Made by a program: the position numbers and the translations under genes | In this document: in pieces, positions 19,067 to 27,647 of the stretch | Layout: every line of letters starts with the position of its first letter | Position numbering within the stretch: position 1 is the first letter of the stretch | Notes under the pieces: model-generated | What the model was told of the DNA's origin: nothing | Seen by the model: only the letters and a program-made list of their open reading frames with translations | Database searches by the model: none | NCBI RefSeq assembly: GCF_024585265.1 | Contig: NZ_CP036533.1 | Coordinates: forward strand, 248,001-312,000 | DNA length: 64,000 nucleotides | DNA from: Bradyrhizobium sp. WBAH42 | GTDB lineage: Bacteria; Pseudomonadota; Alphaproteobacteria; Rhizobiales; Xanthobacteraceae | Direction: 5' to 3'

Positions 19067-19744
19067 TCAAGCAGCCTGCTTGTGCATCGCGCCGGATGCC
19101 GACGCCGTGCCGCGAATAGCCTTCACCGAACGCTCGATCGCCGCCCAGAGCCTTGCGATTTCCTGAGCCGCACGGCTCTCGGCCTGATACTCGCGCGCGC
19201 CTTCGCCGTGGCTCAGCGCCATCAGCAAATCCGAACGATTGGTGATCTGGCCGCCCCACACCGGAGCGCGGAATTTCGCCAGCGCTTCGCGGGCGATGGT
19301 GACGATCGGGCTTTCGGCTTCGTCGCGCTTGGCCGGAGCACCGTTGAGGACGACCGCGTAGGGCTTGCGCGCCGCGCGGCACATCTGGATGGTTTCCTGC
19401 ACGGCGTTGACGTCGAACACGCCGGGACGCGCCGGGATGACCACCATGGTGGCGTTCTTGATCGCGTCGTCGACGACGGCCGACAGGTTCGGCGGCGTGT
19501 CGATCAACACCCATTCATAACCGTCGCGCTTGGCAGCGGAGACGATGCCGCTGACGGAGTTGACGGCCGCCTTGATCGGCGGCTCGTTGGTGCCGCGCAG
19601 CTTGTGCCACAGCGTGAGCGAGCCCTGCGGATCGGCGTCCACGAGCATGACCTGCTTGCTTGCCTTGATCTGCGCAGCAAGATGTGCAGCTAGGGTACTC
19701 TTGCCCGAGCCGCCTTTACGCGATGCAAAAACAATGACGTTCAT
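19067..19744 (-). CDS. ParA/MinD-family ATPase
   Basis: A 225-residue P-loop ATPase with the deviant Walker A motif KGGSGKST (residues 10-17), the switch I-like DADPQGSL and the Walker B-like VLIDTPP. The start ATG at 19744 follows GAAGG and places the Walker A at the usual distance from the N-terminus. The long upstream frame is not coding. There is no ParB partner beside it, so it is not an obvious chromosome or plasmid partition locus. Orphan ParA proteins of this size position cell-surface or cytosolic complexes in other bacteria. Its cargo here is unknown. Confidence 0.88.
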   Translation of the reverse strand: MNVIVFASRKGGSGKSTLAAHLAAQIKASKQVMLVDADPQGSLTLWHKLRGTNEPPIKAAVNSVSGIVSAAKRDGYEWVLIDTPPNLSAVVDDAIKNATMVVIPARPGVFDVNAVQETIQMCRAARKPYAVVLNGAPAKRDEAESPIVTIAREALAKFRAPVWGGQITNRSDLLMALSHGEGAREYQAESRAAQEIARLWAAIERSVKAIRGTASASGAMHKQAA

Positions 19745-20089
19745 ACCTTCGGCCTCCAGATTGACCCCAGGCCGCGAAAATGAATCACGCCGCTGATTCG
19801 GGAAAGAAAAATTTGTCGGGGGCTGCGCGACAGCCACGAAATAACAAGACGTGTTGGCTTTTGAGTCACACTGCTTCGCAGCATAAAGACACGGGCCGCA
19901 ACGAAAGGCCGCTCGTGGGGGGCGTCTGTGTGTTTTTTGAGCAACGAGGCGGAAAGTGAAATGCAACCTTGCCGCGCAAACCCGCCAGCGATTCTTTTCA
20001 AGCGCCCACGCGCGTCAATCGGCTGAGGCCTGCCGGCGTCGTGCGAACAAAACGAGTCCGGCTGTCGCTCAGCCTTGGCCGCTAGGCGC

Positions 20090-20440
20090 TTAGCCTTGGC
20101 TGGATTTCTTCTTCGTCGCCGGCTTGCTGTTCTTCTTGGCGGTCTTCGGCGCGATGCTGGTCGGCTTGCCGGCACGGGCCTGGCCAGGCTCCGGTCCACG
20201 GCGGAAGAACACCGCGCATTGCGGCGAGAGCTGCGCCTTCTTCTTGATCATGCAGGCGGTGATGGCATCGACGTTCGGGACGAACTCGCCGCACAGCCGC
20301 ATCGCATCCGGCGTGCAGGCCTGCTGCTCCTCCTGGGTGTAGGCGAAACCGGCGCGCGGCAGCGCCAGGACGGCCAGGGCAAGCGCGAGGCTTGCAACGG
20401 CCGAGGGCTTAGCAAAGGACTTCAAGCGAAACGCCGGCAT
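20090..20440 (-). CDS. Secreted cysteine-rich protein with basic tail
   Basis: A 116-residue protein. The signal peptide reads KPSAVASLALALAVLALP, with likely cleavage after AGFA. The mature part holds four cysteines spaced as QQAC...MRLC...ITAC...SPQC, resembling the cysteine-rich repeat found in GLG1-type proteins. The C-terminal 30 residues are Lys/Ala/Pro-rich (KTAKKNSKPATKKKSSQG). It should be periplasmic with two disulfides. The start at 20440 follows a GGGGGA purine run and gives the signal peptide its proper N-terminus. The function is unknown. Confidence 0.72.
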   Translation of the reverse strand: MPAFRLKSFAKPSAVASLALALAVLALPRAGFAYTQEEQQACTPDAMRLCGEFVPNVDAITACMIKKKAQLSPQCAVFFRRGPEPGQARAGKPTSIAPKTAKKNSKPATKKKSSQG

Positions 20441-20805
20441 CGATCCCCCCACATGACGAGTCGGTTGCGAATAGTGGGTGAACGGCGGTTCGTTGGCAAC
20501 CGAGGGGGTTGCGAAAGCCGACACGTGTGCGGTCTCGGCAACAGGGCGGGGTCAGGAGCCTCGGCAGTTCCGGGGGAACGCGACGACGACCCCGCCGTCG
20601 GGGCCTCAAACAAAAAACTGCGAAAACAACCCCATGCACAGTAGCCAAGTCATTGCAAACACTCACGTCGCCAAATTTTAGGATTTTTCGAAGACCGGTT
20701 TGACTCGTCGGGCAAAACAGGGGCAAGATGTCACCATCAAAATGCGCGTGGATGGTGCTCGTTCTCCCGCGCTGATCAGAAGCGAGCGGGAGTGGAGGCG
20801 GTCAC
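20441..20805. other. Intergenic region without a supported gene
   Basis: Short open frames here have no coding features. The stretch 20600-20700 is AT-richer than its surroundings. A weak promoter-like TTGACT (20700-20705) lies 100 bases before the CoA-transferase gene. I see no repeat or hairpin worth naming. Confidence 0.5.
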
Positions 20806-21972
20806 ATGACGGGGAATGAGGCGGAGCTGCCGCTGTCGGGTGTGACGGTGGTTTCGCTGGAGCAGGCGATCGCCGCGCCGCTGGCGAGCCGGCACCTCGC
20901 CGATTGGGGCGCGCGGGTGATCAAGATCGAGCGGCCAGGGACCGGGGATTTCTGCCGCGACTACGACCACGTGATGAACGGCATGTCGAGCCAGTTCGTC
21001 TGGACCAACCGTTCCAAGGAAAGCCTCGCCATCGACATCAAGAGCCCCGAGGGGCGCAAGGTGCTCGACGCCCTGCTGCCGCGGGCGGACGTGTTCATCC
21101 AGAATCTCGCGCCTGGCGCAGCGGAGCGGCTCGGCCTCGATGCCGCATCGCTGCTGCGCAAATATCCGCGCCTGATCGCCTGCGACGTCTCCGGCTATGG
21201 CCTAGGGGGCCCCTACAGCGACAAGAAGGCCTATGATCTGCTGGTGCAGTGCGAGGCCGGCGTGCTCGCCATCAACGGCACCGAAGCGGAGCCCGCCAAG
21301 GTCGGGCTTTCGGTGGTCGATATCGCCACCGGCATGTACATCCTGAACGGCGTGCTGATGGCGCTGTACGCCCGCGAGCGGACCGGCAAGGGCACGGCGT
21401 TCCAGGCCTCGCTGTTCGATTCCATCACGGACTGGATGAGCTATCCCGCGTTCTACACTGAGAGTACCGGCAAGCCGCTGCCGCGCACCGGCGCCAGGCA
21501 CGCGACGATCGCGCCTTACGGCCCGTTCCGGGTCGGCGACGGAACGACCGTCTTCTTCGGCATCCAGAACGACCGGGAATGGCGGTCGCTGTGCCGCGTC
21601 GTGCTCGGCGATGCCGCACTTGCCGACGACCTGCGCTTCCGCACCAATCCGCTGCGCATGCAGAACCGCGACGATCTGCAATCCCATATCGAGCGGCGCT
21701 TTGCATCCATGACCAGCGAGGAGGTGCTGCGGCTGCTGGACCAAGCCGCGATTGCCAATGCGCATCTGAACTCGGTCGAGGCTTTCCTGCAGCATGAGCA
21801 GCTTCACGCCCGCGCGCGGGTGAGAAGCGTGGGATCACCGTGCGGCCCGGTGATGAGCTTCCTGCCCGCGCTCACCCTTCCCGGCGTGACGCCGCGGATG
21901 GATCCGGTGCCTGATGTCGGCGAGCACAACGCGTCGATCCTCGGCGAACTCGGCCTCAGCAAGGGAACGTGA
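20806..21972 (+). CDS. CaiB/BaiF (class III) CoA-transferase
   Basis: A 388-residue family III CoA-transferase. Early motifs are LSGVTVVSLEQAIAAPLASRHLADWGA (first part) and VIKIERPGTGDF. The catalytic aspartate is expected at Asp144 in KAYDLLVQCEAG. The large/small domain linker and the C-terminal PGVTPRMDPVPDVGEHN are typical. These enzymes move CoA between carboxylates. The gene overlaps or abuts a CitE-like lyase gene (gap of two bases by the start chosen), so the pair probably activates a C5-type dicarboxylate and then cleaves the CoA ester. GGAGG stands shortly before the ATG. Confidence 0.92.
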   Translation: MTGNEAELPLSGVTVVSLEQAIAAPLASRHLADWGARVIKIERPGTGDFCRDYDHVMNGMSSQFVWTNRSKESLAIDIKSPEGRKVLDALLPRADVFIQNLAPGAAERLGLDAASLLRKYPRLIACDVSGYGLGGPYSDKKAYDLLVQCEAGVLAINGTEAEPAKVGLSVVDIATGMYILNGVLMALYARERTGKGTAFQASLFDSITDWMSYPAFYTESTGKPLPRTGARHATIAPYGPFRVGDGTTVFFGIQNDREWRSLCRVVLGDAALADDLRFRTNPLRMQNRDDLQSHIERRFASMTSEEVLRLLDQAAIANAHLNSVEAFLQHEQLHARARVRSVGSPCGPVMSFLPALTLPGVTPRMDPVPDVGEHNASILGELGLSKGT

Positions 21973-21974
21973 GC

Positions 21975-22898
21975 ATGGTGTCGCTTCGGCCGACGCGGGC
22001 CTATCTCGCCGTTCCCGCGCATCGCGCCCGTCTCGTCGCCAAGGCGGCGGCATCATTGGCGGATGCGGTGTTCATGGACCTCGAAGACGCCGTGCCGCCC
22101 AACGAGAAGGCGCTCGCGCTGGAGGAAGCCGCCCGCGCGCTGTCCTCGCTTCATTGGGGCAACAAGCACGTTGCGGTCAGGCTCAACGCGGTCGACAGCT
22201 CGTTCATCGCCGAGGAGATCCGCACCCTGGCGGCCCTGCCCCGGCTGGATGCGGTGATCGTGCCGAAGGCGGAGCGCGTGAGCGACATCGTCGCCATTGC
22301 CGACCAGTTGCACGCGGCCGCGCCGGATCGCGCCGCGCCGCTCGCGCTCGAGCTGCTGATCGAGACCGCGCTCGGTCTCGTCAATGTCGACGCCCTCGCC
22401 GCGTGCCACGACAGCGTCGCGGCGCTGCATCTCGGCGTCGGCGACCTCGCGGCCTCGCTCGGCGCCCGCACCTCCGACATCGGCATCTCGCCGGATGGCT
22501 ACCGCCACGTCGGCTCCGCGCAGAGCGGCTACGCCGCCGCGCCGCTCGACCTGTTCGCCTATCCGATGATGCGCCTCCTCGTCGCGGCTCGCGCGCGGGG
22601 CCTGCGCGCGATCGACGGCCCCTGCGGCGCGTTCCGCGATGCCAGGCTGACCGAGGCCAGCGCGCAAAAGGCCGCGGCGATGGGTTTTGACGGCAAGCAG
22701 GTGATCCATCCCGACCAGATCGAGCCGACGCTGCGCGCGTTCACGCCCTCGGCCGAGGAGCTGGCCCAGGCGCGGCGGGTGGTCGAGGCCATGGAGCAGG
22801 CCGAAGCGCTGGGACAGGGTGCGGTGACGCTGGACGGCAAGATGATCGACTATGCCAACGTGCGGATGGCGCGGCGGATCATCGAGCTGGGGTCGTAG
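21975..22898 (+). CDS. CitE-like HpcH/HpaI aldolase (malyl/citramalyl-CoA lyase type)
   Basis: A 307-residue member of the CitE/HpcH family. Recognisable motifs are AVFMDLEDAVPPNEK (metal and substrate), LELLIETALGLVN with the metal-binding Glu, and LGVGDLAASLGA, followed by GFDGKQVIHPDQIEPT. A GTG at 21969 overlaps the upstream stop. The ATG at 21975 has AAGGGA 9 bases before it and is preferred. The family cleaves or forms malyl-CoA, methylmalyl-CoA or citramalyl-CoA. Paired with a CoA-transferase it recalls the itaconate (Rip/Ict-Ccl) or mesaconyl pathways, but no hydratase gene is adjacent. Confidence 0.88.
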   Translation: MVSLRPTRAYLAVPAHRARLVAKAAASLADAVFMDLEDAVPPNEKALALEEAARALSSLHWGNKHVAVRLNAVDSSFIAEEIRTLAALPRLDAVIVPKAERVSDIVAIADQLHAAAPDRAAPLALELLIETALGLVNVDALAACHDSVAALHLGVGDLAASLGARTSDIGISPDGYRHVGSAQSGYAAAPLDLFAYPMMRLLVAARARGLRAIDGPCGAFRDARLTEASAQKAAAMGFDGKQVIHPDQIEPTLRAFTPSAEELAQARRVVEAMEQAEALGQGAVTLDGKMIDYANVRMARRIIELGS

Positions 22899-22925
22899 CG
22901 GCGTTGAGGCTGAGTCCCCTGCGGC

Positions 22926-23039
22926 GCATCCTTCGAGACGCCCGCTTCGCGGGCCCTCAGGATGAGGACGGCATGCGCGGCAACAGTTTCGATGCGCAGC
23001 CATGCAGGTGAGCCTCATCCTGAGAGGCTGCGAAGCAGC
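22926..23039. repeat. Palindromic intergenic repeat, family F
   Basis: CGCATCCTTCGAGACGCCC with CCTCAGGATGAGG (22926-22968) is inverted relative to GCCTCATCCTGAGAGGCTGC (23011-23030). The element fills the gap between the lyase and the haloperoxidase-like gene and touches the stop codon of the latter. Only one copy is present in this window. Confidence 0.6.
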
Positions 23040-24296
23040 TTACTGCTTCGGCTCAGCTCGCGCTTCCAGCCCGCGAAGCTGTGTCCCGACAGTCAAGTCA
23101 CCGATCTTACGGCCCATGTCCTTTCCGACCTCCGTCGAGAAACGGTAATGGAAACCGGCATAGATGCGGGCATTTGCGACCTCATCGCTATAATCCTGGA
23201 GCTTGGTCCATTTGCGAGTCACCCCTGGCGCAGTAGGGCTGGTCATCGTTAGCTCTCCGACCTCGTCGCCGGCGATGGACCGGAGAACTGTGGAAACCGC
23301 CGCCGATACGATGCAGTGGGCGCAGGGGTATTCGGGATGCAACGGCGTTTCACCCAGCGGCAACCAGGACGGTTCGCGTGGCGTCATCGGGTTGTGCGTG
23401 ATGTCCGCGTTGCGTATGGCCGTTACAGGCCGCCAGAAGTTGTAATGATACTTCGCATCAAGGACGGCAACGATTGCGTCGTTCGCAGCGATCTCGGTGA
23501 GGGCGAAGAGGCGCGAGCAGTCAACGACGTCCATGTGCTTGGCCGAGGCGACCTGCCGGACGATTGGATTGAAGCTGGGAGGCCCGACCAGGAACCAGAC
23601 TCGTCCGATCGCGGTCTGCTCTGCCGTTCGGGTGGTGCTGTTGCGAGCGCCGAGCTCCCGAATTTCATTGACGTCTCTGGTCCAGGTCTCGGAATCAAGC
23701 GCCGGTGGTGGCGCTGGACGGAATTGTGAGACCGATGTCATGACCCAAGGGGACATTCTTCCAGCCGTCGTGCCGATCGGCACCACCGTCGGCACATAGG
23801 CCCCCGGGGCTGTATAGGGACGATAAGTCTCCTGGACGTCACTGCCGTCATCCCTGCGCAACGCTATCACGCCGGAAGCGGCAATCTTTCCAAGCTCGAT
23901 TCCATTCGCCTTTCCCTCCGTGTCCGGAATGCCGGAAAGCGATGCAATCAATGCCGCATCAAGGGCAGATTTCTGGTCCGGATAGATCGTCAGAAGAATG
24001 TTGTAAGCCGCAGTCGATGCTGCGGCTTCCTTGGACGTGGAGCGGTCTGCTACGAGATCCAGCTTGTATGGAGTGTATCGCCTGTCGATCGCGTTGACGG
24101 CCTCGAACATGGCAACGTGAAGCATCGACATCGTGCGGGCCTGTGGCACAGGCAGCACCTTCTTTTCGGCGGCAATCGCATCTGCTTTCGCGTTCCAGTC
24201 CATGATGACATCGGCACGCGCAGTGCCGATGCAGACTGCGAGAGTGGCGACGATCAGGAATGGAGATCTCGTTGCAAGAAACGTCTTCATCTTCAT
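23040..24296 (-). CDS. Secreted PAP2/vanadium-haloperoxidase-like protein with altered motif
   Basis: A 418-residue protein. The signal peptide is LATRSPFLIVATLAVC, with likely cleavage after TARA. The phosphatase/haloperoxidase signature is readable in order: K-x6-RP at Lys282-Arg289-Pro290; then YPCAHC where the family has PSGH (Cys325, Ala326, His327); then Arg377-x5-His383 in ARIYAGFHYRF. The three basic residues and both histidines are kept, but the Ser and Gly that contact the phosphate or vanadate are replaced. The start ATG at 24296 follows GAGGAG. Base composition looks lower in G+C than the neighbours, hinting at transfer. Activity (phosphatase, haloperoxidase or neither) is uncertain. 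Confidence 0.82.
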   Translation of the reverse strand: MKMKTFLATRSPFLIVATLAVCIGTARADVIMDWNAKADAIAAEKKVLPVPQARTMSMLHVAMFEAVNAIDRRYTPYKLDLVADRSTSKEAAASTAAYNILLTIYPDQKSALDAALIASLSGIPDTEGKANGIELGKIAASGVIALRRDDGSDVQETYRPYTAPGAYVPTVVPIGTTAGRMSPWVMTSVSQFRPAPPPALDSETWTRDVNEIRELGARNSTTRTAEQTAIGRVWFLVGPPSFNPIVRQVASAKHMDVVDCSRLFALTEIAANDAIVAVLDAKYHYNFWRPVTAIRNADITHNPMTPREPSWLPLGETPLHPEYPCAHCIVSAAVSTVLRSIAGDEVGELTMTSPTAPGVTRKWTKLQDYSDEVANARIYAGFHYRFSTEVGKDMGRKIGDLTVGTQLRGLEARAEPKQ

Positions 24297-24537
24297 GCTC
24301 CTCGTTGTTTCAACAGAGAGCGACATCTTGTACGGATGAGCCGCGCAAGAACGTAGAAGTGCAGAACGATCTTAAGATTGCAGCAAGCCCGCTGCTGTGA
24401 AACAGTTTACACCTGTCCTCGCTTTCGTCGAAAAGAGTTTGAGGCCGCGCCCCAAAGAGTAAGATCGACTGCCTTACGTGATGCACGACCTGCAATCTCG
24501 GCAGTCTTCCGAGCAATCATCACACCGTTTGCGCACT

Positions 24538-24841
24538 CAGACTCGCCGCCGGCGCTGATCAAGCTCGGCATCTATTCGTTTCGCGCGAGGTGAAGAGCGA
24601 GCGGCTGAGCATTTTGGTGATGCCGCTCCAGCTTTCGGCAATGCCAGTCGCTGCGTTCGTCTGGCAAGATTGCTCGACCCTGTCGGCGTCATCGTGCTGT
24701 TCGCGGCGATGCCGACCGGCGCGAATGCGTACATTTTTGCCGTATCAGCGGCTGGTGAACCCGGTGTCGGGCGCAGTGACGCTGGGGACGCTGCTGGCCG
24801 CGGTGACGTTGCCGGTGGTGGTGTGGGTGGTGGCGAGGTGA
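24538..24841 (+). pseudogene. Remnant of an auxin-efflux-carrier (AEC) family permease C-terminus
   Basis: The translated pieces MPTGANAYIFA and then NPVSGAVTLGTLLAAVTLPVVVWVV match the last two helices of AEC/MalP-type permeases. They lie in different frames (shift near 24735-24750), and the preceding part (LGIYSFRA..RGE) has a stop. The N-terminal three quarters of such a gene are missing. It therefore reads as a decayed, truncated copy. Confidence 0.6.
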
Positions 24842-24926
24842 GGTAGCGCAGCACGGTTCCAATCATTTTGCCTTTGCACGCAAAGGTCGCTAGGCTGCCC
24901 CGATACACATTGCAGGGAGGGGGCCC

Positions 24927-25331
24927 ATGGCACAGCGCGAAGAGATCCTCGCATTGATCAGGACCGCCTACGCCGCGCGCGGCAAGGGCGACATCGAAGG
25001 CCTGGTGACGGCTTTTCATCCCGAGGGCCACTTCACCTTGATGGGCGACAAGGGCGCGCTCGAACTGACGGGGCGCATGGAGGGGCACCCGACCCTGCGC
25101 GCCGCTTTCACTCAGTTCACCGACACCTTCGGCTTCGAAAGCCACGAAATCCTGGCTGAACTCGTCGACGGGGATCGCGTCGCAGTCCATTCCCGGGTTC
25201 TCGTTCGGTATAATCCAGGCGGAAAGACTTTCAGCACCGAGATCCTGGACCTGTTCAGATTTCAGGACGGCAAGATCGCCGAGTTGATCGAGTTTGCGGA
25301 TACGGCGCAGATCAAGGCGGTGATTGCGTGA
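24927..25331 (+). CDS. SnoaL/NTF2-like protein
   Basis: A 134-residue protein of the nuclear-transport-factor-2-like cone fold. The N-terminal helix is EEILALIRTAYAARGKGDIEGLVTAFHPEG, written here as EEILALIRTAYAARGKGD, followed by the strand HFTLMGDKG. The family C-terminal sheet is STEILDLFRFQDGKIAELIEF. Members include polyketide cyclases, isomerases and many with unknown roles. AGGGAGGGGG lies just before the ATG. It stands between the decayed permease and the transposase-like gene and looks native. Confidence 0.8.
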   Translation: MAQREEILALIRTAYAARGKGDIEGLVTAFHPEGHFTLMGDKGALELTGRMEGHPTLRAAFTQFTDTFGFESHEILAELVDGDRVAVHSRVLVRYNPGGKTFSTEILDLFRFQDGKIAELIEFADTAQIKAVIA

Positions 25332-25462
25332 GGCGGGATGAGACTGAATTGAGGCTCGTCTGCCGACGATCGCGGTGGCCGGCGCGACCGCGTACAGTGT
25401 AAATCGGTACGCGACCCTCGCTTGTGCTGACTCAGAACAGCTGCGGCTCTTAACATCAAGCG

Positions 25463-27031
25463 ATGGAGGAGAGCATGCCGTGGACATCCAGAACGCTCAT
25501 TGAGGCGAAGCAGGAGTTTGTCGCTTTAGCCAATTCGCCTCACGCAAACATCCGAGCCCTCTGTCGCAAGTTCAACGTCAGCCCCAAAACGGCTTACAAG
25601 CTGCTCGCGCGTGTTCGTACAATGGGGTCTGATGGGTATCAGGATCGCTCCCGGCGGCCTCGGCACCATCCTTCGAGAACGCCAGCAGAAATCGAGGACG
25701 AAGTCTTGTCGGTCCGGGCGTTTCATCCGCTCTGGGGCGCCCGGCGGATCGCGGGCGAACTTCGCAAAAGCGGTCGAGCAAGAATCCCGGCTCCATCGAC
25801 AATCTCAACTATCCTCTCACGAAGAGGTGCACTGAGCTCTGCGGACGCTATGGCCGCGATCGCCCGTCTCGCGGGCGACCCAGCCGGCGAGCTGCCCGCG
25901 TGCTGGAAGGCGAAGATGCCTCCCACTATCGACAGATTCGATCTCCGCATTGTCGGCGAGCATTTGCTGAGCGGACGGATACTCGACCGCAGGCGAGCCA
26001 TAGTGCTAATAACACATTGGCTCGGTGTTCGACAAAGCAAGTTGTGTGGACTGATCGGGCTAAGTCCTGTCACTTGGCGGCGGTGTCTTCGCATCTACAC
26101 GGAAGGAGGTGCGGATGCATTGTTCGCGCGGCGCCGAAGTCCTGCGCGAAAATTTGATAGAGAAGAACTCAAGAACGCCCTTTTTGACACCCTGCACCGG
26201 CCGCCAAGCGGATTCGGGATCAACCGCACCACATGGAGGGTTGTCGATCTTGCTGGTGTCCTCACGCTGCAAGGACAGCCAGTGAGCGAGGATACGGTCC
26301 GCAAGATCATAAACTCTTCGGGTTACAAGTGGCGCAAAGCCCGCGTCGTGCTGACCTCGAACGACCCGGAATTTTCTCAGAAGCTCGATCGCATCAAGTC
26401 GATCTTAAGCAACCTTGCCCCCGACGAAGCATTCTTCTCAATCGACGAGTTTGGGCCCTTTGCCATCAAGCACCAGCCCGGGAAATCGCTTACGGGTCCC
26501 GGCGAACGGCCGCTCGTTCAGCAATGGCAAAAATCTCGGGGAAAGGTCACGCTGACGGCGGCAATCGAGCTTTCGTCCAATCAGGTAACGCACTTCTATA
26601 GCGAGAAGAAGAACACGGCCGAAATGATCCGGATGATGAAGATTCTGCTCGATCAATACGAGAATTGCAGATGCATCTATCTGTCTTGGGACGCCGCCTC
26701 TTGGCACATCTCGAAGGAGCTGAGCCAAGCGGTAGAGGATCACAACAGCCGGATCGTCGGGCCTACAGTAGTGATCGCACCGTTGCCCGCTCGGGCGCAG
26801 TTTCTCAACGTCATTGAATCGGTCTTTAGCGGCATGGCACGCGCCATCATTCACAATAGCAACTACCATTCGCCTGACGAGGCAAGAGCGGCGATCGACC
26901 GATATTTTGAGGAAAGGAATGAGCATTTCCGCGCGAATCCGCGAAGGGCTGGCAACAAAATCTGGGGGAAAGAGCGAGTCCCTGCAGAATTCTTCCAGTC
27001 GCACAACTGCAAGGACCCGCAGCTCGGTTGA
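25463..27031 (+). mobile_element. Chimeric IS481-type/IS630-type transposase-like gene
   Basis: A 522-residue protein. Residues 1-125 are the DNA-binding half of an IS481-type transposase (MPWTSRTLIEAKQEF, KFNVSPKTAYKLLAR, DRSRRPRHHPSRTPAEIE, HPLWGARRIAGEL). From about 160 it continues as an IS630-type protein: a second helix-turn-helix near 190-220, VSEDTVRKIINSSGYKWRKAR, then a DDE domain with Asp328 (SIDEFG), Asp410 (YLSWDAASW) and Glu452 (NVIESVFSG). All three catalytic residues are present. I found no convincing terminal inverted repeats in the flanks, so the insertion limits are unknown; it may be a domesticated gene. It converges with the toxin-antitoxin pair. Confidence 0.8.
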
Positions 27032-27137
27032 TACGCACGGAAGCGCAATTAGGATGACGGTCTACCAAATTGATCTTGACCAACGCCCCAAGCACGCGCT
27101 CTGCAGCATCGGGGTTTATGTACTGCCACCCGATCAC

Positions 27138-27647
27138 CTAGTTCTTGATCCCTTCCGCGCGAAGTAGGTCGTTGAAACTGAGGTGGATCACACCTTCCTT
27201 GTCGCAAATATCAGGGATCTTTTGTCGTTTGCTGCTATCCTGATCTACGTTCGTTTTCTTTTCACTGCTGATAACAGGAAGTCCAAGAGTCTTCGCCAGG
27301 GCAATGATCGTTAGATCGTTCAATCCGATAGTACCCTTCCGATTGCCATTGTACTCAGAGATGGCGGCCGCGTGTCGGACCTTCATCTCCTCGTAGTGAG
27401 CCACATACGTCTTCCAGTCCCAGCTCTCTTCCTCTATTTCCATCTGAAGTGCGATTGCGTTATTCTTGATGCACTCTCCAATCGGACCGGGAAGGTGTTC
27501 GAGCTCTTCGAATATCTCGACGGTCACAGCAAACGTCCCGTCTACAACTAATCCAGCGATTTTCGCCCATATAGTTGGATGGATGTCCTCTGGCATGAAC
27601 TCCAGAGGGTTGCTCAACCCCGATGTGTCGAGGCAATATCTCTTCAT
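27138..27647 (-). CDS. PIN-like DUF4411 protein, predicted toxin
   Basis: A 169-residue protein beginning MKRYCLDTSGL, where Asp7 is the first acidic residue of a PIN-type nuclease site. A second acidic cluster follows in TVEIFEELEHL, and a third in GLNDLTIIALAKTLGLPVISSEKK. The overall pattern is that of the DUF4411 branch of PIN-like proteins, which are predicted RNases. Its ATG overlaps the TGA of the upstream XRE-ImmA/IrrE gene (TGATG), so the two are translationally coupled as a two-gene module. RNase activity and toxicity are inferred from the family. Confidence 0.8.
   Translation of the reverse strand: MKRYCLDTSGLSNPLEFMPEDIHPTIWAKIAGLVVDGTFAVTVEIFEELEHLPGPIGECIKNNAIALQMEIEEESWDWKTYVAHYEEMKVRHAAAISEYNGNRKGTIGLNDLTIIALAKTLGLPVISSEKKTNVDQDSSKRQKIPDICDKEGVIHLSFNDLLRAEGIKN

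Noticed and set aside
19067..19744. ParAB partition locus
   Set aside because: The ATPase has no adjacent ParB or parS-like sites, and the next genes are unrelated.
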